8,996 nucleotides of DNA from the NCBI GenBank assembly GCA_947305825.1, contig CAMZET010000045.1:1-8996 (forward strand), given 5' to 3'. This document shows, one piece after another, positions 1 through 6,548 of this stretch. The notes beneath the pieces are model-generated. The model had not been told where the DNA came from and made no database searches. It saw only the letters and a list, made by a program, of their open reading frames with translations. Each line of letters opens with the position of its first letter. Position 1 is the first letter of the stretch. The DNA comes from an uncultured Verrucomicrobiota bacterium. GTDB lineage: Bacteria; Verrucomicrobiota; Kiritimatiellia; RFP12; UBA1067. The position numbers were made by a program, and so were the translations under genes.

Positions 1-110
1 ACTAGACGCATTGCCTGGTGGCACTAGACGCATTGCCTGGTGGCACTAGACGCATCGCTTGGTGGCACTAGACGCATTGCCTGGTGGCACTAGACGCATT
101 GCCTGGTGGC
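1..110. repeat. 22-bp tandem repeat array, five copies, possibly truncated by the window edge
   Basis: Five head-to-tail units of exactly 22 bp start at 1, 23, 45, 67 and 89. Each begins ACTAGACGCA and ends GGTGGC. Copies 1, 2, 4 and 5 are identical; copy 3 differs at two positions of the unit (T12 to C, C15 to T). There are no spacers, so this is not CRISPR. Every unit carries a CTAG and, across each unit boundary, a small inverted repeat TGCC-TGGT-GGCA; the copy 3 changes break that stem. Because 22 is not a multiple of three and TAG occurs on both strands of the unit, every frame on both strands meets a stop once per 66 bp, so the array cannot be a coding repeat. The first copy begins at base 1, so the array may extend to the left. 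Its function is unknown; it looks like a bacterial minisatellite. Confidence 0.93.
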
Positions 111-344
111 ACTGCGCGGCAAAACCCTGGCACGAATGCAACCGCCCATGCTGCGACAGCGACGGACAGAGCGGCTTCATTGCCTTGCCGGGCCTCGATT
201 CGTCGCGATTGGCCCGTCTTCGGAGCGACCGCCCGGGAAAAGCATCCGCCGCAACCGCAGCGTTTAGAGAGTTGTTTCCACTTGCGAGAGCGCGGAATTT
301 GTTGTTTTATCCTTGATTTTCAAGGGGGTCGCGTATTTTGTCGC
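111..344. other. Intergenic stretch with no supportable gene; one small hairpin
   Basis: This stretch separates the tandem array from the terminator of the minus-strand operon. Open frames exist on the plus strand but run through the repeat array and into the antisense of the downstream gene. They are Arg/Pro/Ala-rich and show no recognisable domain or convincing ribosome binding site. A sequence around 124-140 (CCTGG, CAC, ATGCA) looks like a decayed partial copy of the 22-bp unit. A perfect 6-bp hairpin, CCTTGA-TTT-TCAAGG, lies at 311-325, but neither strand has a T-tract after it, so it is not a clear terminator. I see no tRNA, promoter or origin here. Confidence 0.6.
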
Positions 345-407
345 AAAAAATGGGGAATCCCCAAGGGGCCAATCCGCTCGTTTCTTCGGCTTTCCTGTCG
401 GCCCCTT
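345..407 (-). terminator. Structured intrinsic terminator of the minus-strand operon
   Basis: It begins 35 nt past the stop codon of the WecA-like gene, read on the minus strand. The RNA first forms a perfect 8-bp stem, AAGGGGCC with GGCCCCTT (plus-strand 400-407 and 363-370), closing a 29-nt loop. Immediately afterwards comes a short hairpin, TGGGG-ATT-CCCCA (351-363), followed by six T (345-350). The 5-bp stem plus U6 fits a rho-independent terminator, though the stem is short. The two stems share base 363 and could also compete through CCCC/GGGG pairing. The assignment rests on pattern only. Confidence 0.65.
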
Positions 408-441
408 TCTGCTCCGGCCCGGCGACTCTTTCGCCGCGCCG

Positions 442-2352
442 TCAATGGGTTTCGGACGAAGGCATTTCCTTCTCGCTGAAAGTGAAGTGTGTCAGTTTGA
501 CGCCGGTCGGGCGCAGGGTGTCGAGAACCACGCGCATCCATTCCGGCTTCACCTCGCACGCTATTACGACGGCGTCGACGTTGTATTCGAGGATGATTTC
601 CGGCGTCTGCGCGAGAGTGCCGAGGATTTTCACGCCACCGATGAATTGCCCGCGCAGGAGAATGTCGTCGTCGATGAGTCCGACGATGATGCGCGTGTTG
701 GCGGAAGCGGTGCGCACGAGTTCGCGCCGGAAGGCGCGGTATCTCAGGCCGCAGCCGTAGACGAGGATGCGCGAGACGTCCTTGCGCGCGTGGAGGCGGT
801 TGCAGTCGAGCGCGTAGAACAGGTCGCGCACGAGGCCGCGCGAGAGGCGTATCATGACGATGGCGACGGAACTCGCGGTCGCGAAGAGGAGCGTGGAAGC
901 CTTGAGCTCGTGGATGCGCAAGCCTGGCGCGTAATATATGGCGATGGAGCCCAAGGCGGAGCCGAAGAGGCAGGCGAGGAGGACGCGAGCGTAATTGGAG
1001 GACATGGCGCGTGCCCAGACGGTGCTGTACGTCTTCAAGGCGCAAAGGCACAGGAAGACGCTGATTACGCGAATGGGGAGCACGACGCGGAGAGTGGTGC
1101 GGTCGAAGCCGAGCCTGAGAGCCCATTGGCAAAGGAAGAATACGGCGGTGAGCGAAGCGAGGTCGAGCGTGAGGTAGAGCGGGACGGCGAGGCGGGCGAG
1201 ACGGCGGCGGCTGGCGCGGTCGCGGGCCCGCGCGACGAAATTGAGCAGGCGTCCGGCGTCGAAGAGCTCGACACGCGCCACGTCCTTGAAGATGACAACC
1301 GAGGCGACGGCGACGGCGAAGAGCCAAAGCCCGGCGGCCTTGGACTGGAAAACCATCCCGCAAAGGCCAACTGCCACGAAGAAAGAGGCGGTCAGATAGA
1401 GAATCCAGGCCGCCCGGCGCTGGTTGAGTTTCGCGGCGCGGAGGATGCGGTGGTGCAGGTGGTCCGCGTCGGCGGTCATCACGTCGCCTTCCGGGGCGCC
1501 GGAGTTTTCGCGGCGGCGCAGTAAGCGGCGCAGCGAGCGGCGGATTATCGCAAGCGCCGTGTCGAATATCGGCACGCCCATCGCCAGAAGCGGCATGCCG
1601 ATGGACACGAGGAACGAATTGGCGGTCTGCGTCGCGAGCGGCAGCACGGATAGGATGAAGCCGATGAACATGGAGCCGGAGTCGCCGAGGAATATGCTCG
1701 CCGGGTTGTAGTTGTAGCGGAGGAATGCGGCCAGGCCTCCCATGAACGCGAAATAGAACGGCGTGGCGCCGGCGCAGTTTACGAGGAAGAGCGAGCCGGC
1801 CATGCCCAGAGTGGCAATCAGCGCAAGGCCGGACGCCAGGCCGTCGAGGCCGTCAATCAGGTTGAATGCGTTTATGGCGCCGGTGACCCAGAAAATCGTA
1901 AGTGCGCAGTCGAGCACGGGATTGATTCCCGGCCAGAGGCGGTGGAAGCCCAGGCCCGCCCAGAACCAGACGAGAGCGGCGACGACGAATTGCCCGGCGA
2001 GCTTCACGCGCGGCGGAAGCGAGAATTTGTCGTCGGCATAGCCCAGGAGAGCGGTGGCGAGAGACAAGGCAATCATGCGCCAGAACTGCGGCGCGTCCAT
2101 GTATGCGTGGCTCATCGGGCTGCGCCCGGTGGCGAGCAGGAAGAGGGAGTACGATATTATCACTCCGGCGACGAGGGCGATGCCGCCGCCGCGGGCAATG
2201 GGGACTTTGTTGATGCGTCGCGCTCCGGGGCGGTCCACCATGCCCAGACGCGTGTTCATGGCGCGCACGAGCGGCGTGAGCACGAACGTTAGAACGAATG
2301 CGCCGGCGAACGATGCCGCATACGGCAGGGCTTTCAGGAGAATGCGTGTCAT
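442..2352 (-). CDS. WecA/MraY-family phosphoglycosyl transferase fused to a FlaA1-type Rossmann region
   Basis: The protein has 636 residues. Residues 1 to about 360 form a polytopic polyprenyl-phosphate N-acetylhexosamine-1-phosphate transferase of the WecA/TagO type, which loads a sugar-1-phosphate from a UDP-sugar onto undecaprenyl phosphate at the inner membrane. Family motifs are all present: YADDKFSL (105-112), NAFNLIDGLDGLASG (161-175), FLGDSGS (221-227), PIFDT (261-265) and the WecA-type HLHH (298-301). Residues about 390-510 add roughly four more membrane segments. Residues 527-636 resemble the nucleotide-binding half of the CoA_binding_3 region found at the N-terminus of FlaA1/WbpM/PglF, but the SDR dehydratase domain that normally follows is absent. 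The start ATG overlaps the exosortase stop (ATGA), with GGAG at 2361-2364 and 8 nt spacing. It is the last gene of the run, with a terminator after it. WecA function is well supported; the sugar and the role of the fused region are unknown. Confidence 0.92.
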   Translation of the reverse strand: MTRILLKALPYAASFAGAFVLTFVLTPLVRAMNTRLGMVDRPGARRINKVPIARGGGIALVAGVIISYSLFLLATGRSPMSHAYMDAPQFWRMIALSLATALLGYADDKFSLPPRVKLAGQFVVAALVWFWAGLGFHRLWPGINPVLDCALTIFWVTGAINAFNLIDGLDGLASGLALIATLGMAGSLFLVNCAGATPFYFAFMGGLAAFLRYNYNPASIFLGDSGSMFIGFILSVLPLATQTANSFLVSIGMPLLAMGVPIFDTALAIIRRSLRRLLRRRENSGAPEGDVMTADADHLHHRILRAAKLNQRRAAWILYLTASFFVAVGLCGMVFQSKAAGLWLFAVAVASVVIFKDVARVELFDAGRLLNFVARARDRASRRRLARLAVPLYLTLDLASLTAVFFLCQWALRLGFDRTTLRVVLPIRVISVFLCLCALKTYSTVWARAMSSNYARVLLACLFGSALGSIAIYYAPGLRIHELKASTLLFATASSVAIVMIRLSRGLVRDLFYALDCNRLHARKDVSRILVYGCGLRYRAFRRELVRTASANTRIIVGLIDDDILLRGQFIGGVKILGTLAQTPEIILEYNVDAVVIACEVKPEWMRVVLDTLRPTGVKLTHFTFSEKEMPSSETH

Positions 2353-3860
2353 TTGAAAAGCTCCAGTTTCTCGATGAAGCGCCGCAAGGACTGTTCATCC
2401 GGGCGCGACGCATTTATCGTTACCATTACCCAGCGGTCTATGCGGTTGAAGACGGAGCGGTCCCACACGTCGCGCAAGATGCGTTTCATGTGCGAGCAGG
2501 TGCGCATGCCGGCCTGGTTGAAGAACGTGTACGCGAAACCGATGCTGCCGCCGGTGTTCATGTCGATGCGGATGAAGCGCCAATCGACGCCGCCGGCGGA
2601 AATGTTGTGCGGGTTGCGCATGAGATAGCCCTGCGACGGCAGACAGAGTTCCGGACGGTGAATGGAGCTTTTGCTCGTGCCGCCTATGACGGCGGTGACC
2701 TGGAACCATTCGCCGTTCGGCGCGAAGTACACCCGCTTCAGGAACCGCGTGTCTTTCGGCAGGATGGTCAGCTCCCCTTCGCTCGGCTCGACGTCCTGGT
2801 ATTCGAAGCCGGCGATTTCGGCGAGTTCTATGCGCGGCGGCTCGGTCACGGTGGTTTCCGGCGTCGCGGCCTGGAACGCCATCGCGGCGCACATGACGGC
2901 GAGTGCGAGCGGCGGAATGATGCGGTCTGACGCCGACGCCGCAGCCGCAGCTGGCGCAGACGCCGGCCCCGCGTCCGGCACGGAGACCGGCTTTGCGCAC
3001 CCTCCGCACGGCGGCAGCCGCTGCAGAAGCTCGCCGAACGCTATCATCAGCAGAATCGCGACGACGAACACGACATAGCCCGAATAGTCGTGGTAGAAAC
3101 CCATCGCGAAATCCTTGTCCGCGAAGTTGGCAACCAGGCAAATCGTCAGGATGCGAGCTACGTTGCCGGCGATGGCCAGCGGCACGGAAGATGCGAAGAG
3201 AACCGCCCTCTTGAGCCACGTCCGCTGGTTGAAATATGCGTACCCCGCGGTCAGGGCGGTCAGCGCGAAAATAGACCGCAGCCCGCTGCACGGCTCGGCT
3301 ATGTCGATGAAGAACGAACCGTCCGCCGCGCCGACCATCGTGCCATGGCGAACCACGTCCGCACCGAAGCCTTTGAGGAGGGCGTACGCGGTGGAAGAGG
3401 CGAATATCCGCAGATGGACGGTCACGATGTCGAGGTAGCTGTTGAGCGGAATGCAGAAGAGCAGGAACGCGGCGGGGAAAAGGACTCTTGCGGCGGTGCG
3501 CCGGCCGTAGAAAGCCCAAGGCAGCGCGACGAGAAGCCCCGCGAACGCGACGATTTCGAAGCGCACCTGGATGCCGCGCGCGCCAAGGAAGCCGATGGGC
3601 AGCATGGCGAGCATGAGAGCGAAGCCGCCCCAAGACGGAGCCCCGAGCGAGGCGAGCAGCTTCCGCCGCTCGACCCAGACCACGTACAGCGAGAAGAGCG
3701 GCACGAACCAGGCGTACGACATGTCCTCCTCGATGGCCATGAACACGCCCGGCGCGTGCTGGAGGAGCATGGCCTGAAAGCCCCAGAGCATCGAGAGGAG
3801 GGCTGCCGCGAGAAATGCCGGCCTTGACCAGCGTTGGAGAAGTTCCTTCATGTTGCGCAC
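2349..3860 (-). CDS. Exosortase with C-terminal EpsI (DUF3485) domain
   Basis: This is a predicted membrane cysteine transpeptidase of the exosortase/archaeosortase family, which cleaves PEP-CTERM-like tails of exported proteins. From the GTG start it has 503 residues. About eight membrane segments fill residues 13-277. All three catalytic residues are visible: Cys191 in EPCSGLRS, Arg236 in GNVARI and His257 in FYHDYSG. A Pro/Ala-rich linker (about 283-312) with a CGGC motif at 285-288 leads to one more membrane segment (about 314-331). Then comes an EpsI domain (about 340-503) with the typical HRPELCLPSQGY at 401-412. The frame is open upstream to 4460, but that part is an Arg-rich shadow of the prenyltransferase gene. 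I chose GTG at 3860 because AAAGGA lies 9 nt before it; ATG at 3851 (500 residues) is the alternative. No PEP-CTERM substrate is encoded in this window. The family call is firm; the exact exosortase subtype is not. Confidence 0.93.
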   Translation of the reverse strand: MRNMKELLQRWSRPAFLAAALLSMLWGFQAMLLQHAPGVFMAIEEDMSYAWFVPLFSLYVVWVERRKLLASLGAPSWGGFALMLAMLPIGFLGARGIQVRFEIVAFAGLLVALPWAFYGRRTAARVLFPAAFLLFCIPLNSYLDIVTVHLRIFASSTAYALLKGFGADVVRHGTMVGAADGSFFIDIAEPCSGLRSIFALTALTAGYAYFNQRTWLKRAVLFASSVPLAIAGNVARILTICLVANFADKDFAMGFYHDYSGYVVFVVAILLMIAFGELLQRLPPCGGCAKPVSVPDAGPASAPAAAAASASDRIIPPLALAVMCAAMAFQAATPETTVTEPPRIELAEIAGFEYQDVEPSEGELTILPKDTRFLKRVYFAPNGEWFQVTAVIGGTSKSSIHRPELCLPSQGYLMRNPHNISAGGVDWRFIRIDMNTGGSIGFAYTFFNQAGMRTCSHMKRILRDVWDRSVFNRIDRWVMVTINASRPDEQSLRRFIEKLELFK

Positions 3861-3869
3861 TTTGGCAAA

Positions 3870-3875
3870 TCCTTT
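3870..3875 (-). promoter_or_regulatory. Ribosome binding site that favours a GTG start for the exosortase
   Basis: The minus strand reads AAAGGA here, then 9 nt, then GTG at 3860. The in-frame ATG three codons later (3851) would be 18 nt away, which is too far for normal initiation. The site lies in the short gap after the prenyltransferase stop codon (3890-3892). Confidence 0.6.
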
Positions 3876-3889
3876 CGCGCCGCGTCCGG

Positions 3890-4774
3890 CTAGTAGGCGA
3901 CCCTCGGCAGGTAGCCGCCGAGATAGATTACGGTGAAGTTGAGCGCGACGAAGAGCGCGAGGGAGACTAGCAGCCACTTGTCGTGCAGGAGGACGGGCAC
4001 CGGGTCGCCGTCTTCGGCGCCCTTTTCCACTATGAGGTTGTATCTGGCGACGATGAAGAACATTACGGGAATGGCGAGGGCGAGTTTGCCGACCGCGTTC
4101 TGGTCGGTGCGCGTGATGGTCCAGAGGCAGTAGAAGAGGATAGCGAGAGCGCAGAACATGTAGTAGTGCGCGTCGAGGAAGCGCGAAGTGTAGGCGCGGA
4201 GGACGGAGCGCGATTCGGTGGCGGGGCCGAGGCGGGCGAGTTCCGCGCGCCGCTTGCCGCACGCGAAATAGAGCGCACCCGAAAAGACGCAGAGGAACAT
4301 CCAGGACGAAATCGGCGTCCCGAAAAAGAAGCCGCCGTAGAATATGCGGAAGACGAACCCCGAGGCTAGGATGAATATGTCTACGAGAGGCGTCTCCTTG
4401 AAGCGCAGGGAATAGGCGGCGTTGGCGGCGATGTAGGAGGCGAGGATGAAAGCGGCCCATATCGGGGAATGGGCGAACGGCGTGGCGGCGAAGGAGGCGA
4501 GAGCGAGGGCGGCGGCGAGCGCGGCCGCCGCACGCGGCGTCACCGCACCGCTCGCCAGCGGACGGTTGCGCTTGGCCGGGTGGCGCCTGTCGCGCTCGCG
4601 GTCCGCCAAATCATTTACGACGTATATCGCGCTCGCCGCCAGCGAGAACGACAGGAAAGCCGGCACGAGACGGACGAAGATTTCACGCTCGAATATGACG
4701 CCGAGGAAAAACGGCGGCAACAATACGAGGATGTTCTTTATCCAGTGCTCGAACCGGCAGAGCCTGAAAATCAT
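3890..4774 (-). CDS. UbiA-family prenyltransferase, decaprenyl-phosphate phosphoribosyltransferase-like
   Basis: The 294-residue polytopic protein belongs to the UbiA superfamily, which uses polyprenyl substrates in the membrane. The Asp-rich metal/diphosphate motif is NDLADRERD at 54-62, followed by HPAKRNRPLASG at 65-76. The second cytoplasmic loop motif is YSLRFKETPLVDI at 121-133. The N-terminal RFEHWIKNILVLLP and the late segment DPVPVLLHDKWLL (257-269) resemble decaprenyl-phosphate phosphoribose synthase (the mycobacterial Rv3806c/UbiA type), which transfers phosphoribose from PRPP to decaprenyl phosphate. This subgroup fits better than ubiquinone or heme O synthesis because of those flanking motifs and the envelope-glycan neighbours. 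The start ATG lies 7 nt after the stop of V-ATPase subunit A, and its AGGGG ribosome site (4786-4790) overlaps that stop, so the two genes are physically coupled. No DprE1/DprE2 homologue is present in the window. The superfamily is certain; the substrate is inferred. Confidence 0.87.
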   Translation of the reverse strand: MIFRLCRFEHWIKNILVLLPPFFLGVIFEREIFVRLVPAFLSFSLAASAIYVVNDLADRERDRRHPAKRNRPLASGAVTPRAAAALAAALALASFAATPFAHSPIWAAFILASYIAANAAYSLRFKETPLVDIFILASGFVFRIFYGGFFFGTPISSWMFLCVFSGALYFACGKRRAELARLGPATESRSVLRAYTSRFLDAHYYMFCALAILFYCLWTITRTDQNAVGKLALAIPVMFFIVARYNLIVEKGAEDGDPVPVLLHDKWLLVSLALFVALNFTVIYLGGYLPRVAY

Positions 4775-4781
4775 CGGCAGG

Positions 4782-6548
4782 CTAGCCCCTTTTCGCCGCT
4801 GCTTCGATTTTAGCCACGAGGTCGCGCCGCCCGGTCTCGAACTCCGCAGATTCGCGCGGCTTGTCGTTCCAGTCGATGAACGTCTGCTGCAAATCCATGA
4901 AGAAACGGCGCGTCTCGTCCTTCTCCGCGAACTTGTATTCGCTCAGGAGAGCCTTCTCCACGATGTCGAACATGATTTTCTGGCGCTCGACCGGCGTCGT
5001 CGCGTCAGAATCCGAGAATGCGTTCTGCTGGAGATATACGGCATCGAGGAATTCGGCCTTGAGGTAGGTGGTGAAGTCGGAGAGGCTTGTGCCCTCCTCG
5101 CCGACGACCTTCATCATCTGGCCGACTTCGTTGCCCTTGCGGAGGATGGCGCGGGCGCGTTCCACCTTCGACTGCTCGATGACGGAGTTGTAGTGGCTCC
5201 AGGAATCGAGCGGGTCGATGGCCGGATAGCGCCTGGCGTCGGAACGGGCGCGGCTCAGGCCGTGGAAGCCGCCGACGACCTTGAGCGTCGCCTGCGTCAC
5301 GGGCTCGTCGAAGTTGCCGCCCGCCGGCGACACCGTCCCGCCTATCGTAACCGAACCCGTCGCGCCGTCTTTCAGCCGCACGCGCCCGGCGCGCTCGTAG
5401 AACGCCGCTATGCGGCTCTCCAGATACGCCGGAAACGCCTCCTCGCCGGGAATCTCCTCCAGTCGCCCGGAAAGCTCGCGCATCGCCTGCGCCCAGCGCG
5501 ACGTCGAATCCGCCAGCACCAGCACGTTGAGCCCCATCTGACGGAAGTATTCCGCGAGCGTCACCGCCGTGTAGACCGACGCCTCGCGCGAAGCGACCGG
5601 CATCGACGACGTGTTGCAGATGATGATGGTGCGCTTCATGAGCGACTGCCCGGTCTTCGGGTCGGTGATTTCAGGGAATTCCTTCAGCGTCTCGACCACC
5701 TCGCCGGCGCGCTCGCCGCACGCCGCCGAAATAACGATGTCCACCTTCGCGTAGCGCGCCGTGGTCTGCTGCAGAACCGTCTTGCCCGCGCCGAACGGAC
5801 CGGGAATGCAGTACGTGCCGCCGACGGCCACCGGGAAGAACGTGTCGATGGTGCGCACCGTCGTTTCCAGCGTCTCGGTCGGTTCGAGCCTCTCGACGAA
5901 ACATTTGATGGGGACTTTGACGGGCCAGCGCTGCATCATCTGGATTTTCTTTTCGCGCCCGTCGGCGTCGACGAGCGTCGCGATGTCGTCCGTCACGGTA
6001 TAGTCGCCCGCCGGCGCGATGTCCTTCAGCGTCCAGACGCCGCGCAGCGCGAACGGCACCATGATTTTGTGGCCGGGCATCGACTTGTTGTCGAAAATGC
6101 CCTCCGTCACCCAGCCTACCGGCTCGCCGGCCGTCAGCCTCGCGCCGGGCTTGGCCGTCGGGTGGAAGTCCCATTTCCTGTCGCGCGGGAGCCCCGGCAG
6201 ATACATTCCGCGCTGGAGGAAGTATTCGGCGTCCTTGGAGATTTTCGCCGCTTCCTTCGCGAGGTCTGCAAGCGGGTTCTGCAAGCCGTCGTAGACCTGC
6301 GCAAGCATGCCGGGACCGAGCTCTGCGGCGAGCAGCTCGCCGGAGAACTCGACGCTGCTGCCTATTTCCAAATCCGTCGTCGCGTCGAACACCTGCATGT
6401 CGGCCTTTTCGCCGCGCACGCGGACGATTTCGGCCATGAGGCGCTTGTCGCCCAAAAGCGCATAGCCCACTTCGTTCTGCGCGACCGCGCCGTCGAAGCG
6501 GACGGTTATCATGTTACCGTTTACTGCGGCAATCTTTCCCGTTGTCAT
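4782..6548 (-). CDS. atpA: V-type ATPase catalytic subunit A
   Basis: This is the catalytic subunit of the V1 head, which hydrolyses or makes ATP coupled to ion flow through the membrane sector. It is full length for the bacterial family at 588 residues. Visible motifs are the beta-barrel N-terminus (MTTGKIAAVNGNMITVRF), the A-specific non-homologous insert (about residues 115-210), the P-loop GPFGAGKT (250-257), CGERAGEVVE (277-286, with the catalytic-type Glu279), SSMPVASREASVYT (314-327) and VLADSTSRWAQAMRE (344-358). CGERAGEVVE in place of archaeal CGERGNE fits the chlamydial/spirochaetal branch. The start ATG at 6548 overlaps the DUF2764 stop as ATGA and has AAGGA 6 nt upstream; the longer open frame to 6737 is Arg-rich read-through inside the upstream gene. 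The C-terminus looks natural. The next gene is a prenyltransferase rather than the expected subunit B, which is unusual. Confidence 0.97.
   Translation of the reverse strand: MTTGKIAAVNGNMITVRFDGAVAQNEVGYALLGDKRLMAEIVRVRGEKADMQVFDATTDLEIGSSVEFSGELLAAELGPGMLAQVYDGLQNPLADLAKEAAKISKDAEYFLQRGMYLPGLPRDRKWDFHPTAKPGARLTAGEPVGWVTEGIFDNKSMPGHKIMVPFALRGVWTLKDIAPAGDYTVTDDIATLVDADGREKKIQMMQRWPVKVPIKCFVERLEPTETLETTVRTIDTFFPVAVGGTYCIPGPFGAGKTVLQQTTARYAKVDIVISAACGERAGEVVETLKEFPEITDPKTGQSLMKRTIIICNTSSMPVASREASVYTAVTLAEYFRQMGLNVLVLADSTSRWAQAMRELSGRLEEIPGEEAFPAYLESRIAAFYERAGRVRLKDGATGSVTIGGTVSPAGGNFDEPVTQATLKVVGGFHGLSRARSDARRYPAIDPLDSWSHYNSVIEQSKVERARAILRKGNEVGQMMKVVGEEGTSLSDFTTYLKAEFLDAVYLQQNAFSDSDATTPVERQKIMFDIVEKALLSEYKFAEKDETRRFFMDLQQTFIDWNDKPRESAEFETGRRDLVAKIEAAAKRG

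Noticed and set aside
1..110. CRISPR array
   Set aside because: The units are directly adjacent 22-mers with no unique spacers, and there are no cas genes in the window.
311..325. CCTTGA-TTT-TCAAGG hairpin as a terminator
   Set aside because: The stem is AT-containing and short, and neither strand has a T-tract directly after it.
84..479. A 131-codon plus-strand frame from the repeat array into the WecA-like gene
   Set aside because: Its start lies in a repeat that has stops in every frame over 66 bp, there is no ribosome site, and it crosses a minus-strand terminator and the end of a real gene.
313..1524. A 403-codon open frame on the plus strand
   Set aside because: It is antisense to the WecA-like gene and strongly acidic and low in complexity (Glu/Asp/Ala/Gly), which is typical of a shadow frame. 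It starts inside the terminator region without a ribosome site.
3861..4460. N-terminal extension of the exosortase frame to 4460
   Set aside because: The added 200 residues are Arg/His/Pro-rich and overlap the prenyltransferase coding sequence in another frame. A good ribosome site marks the GTG at 3860.
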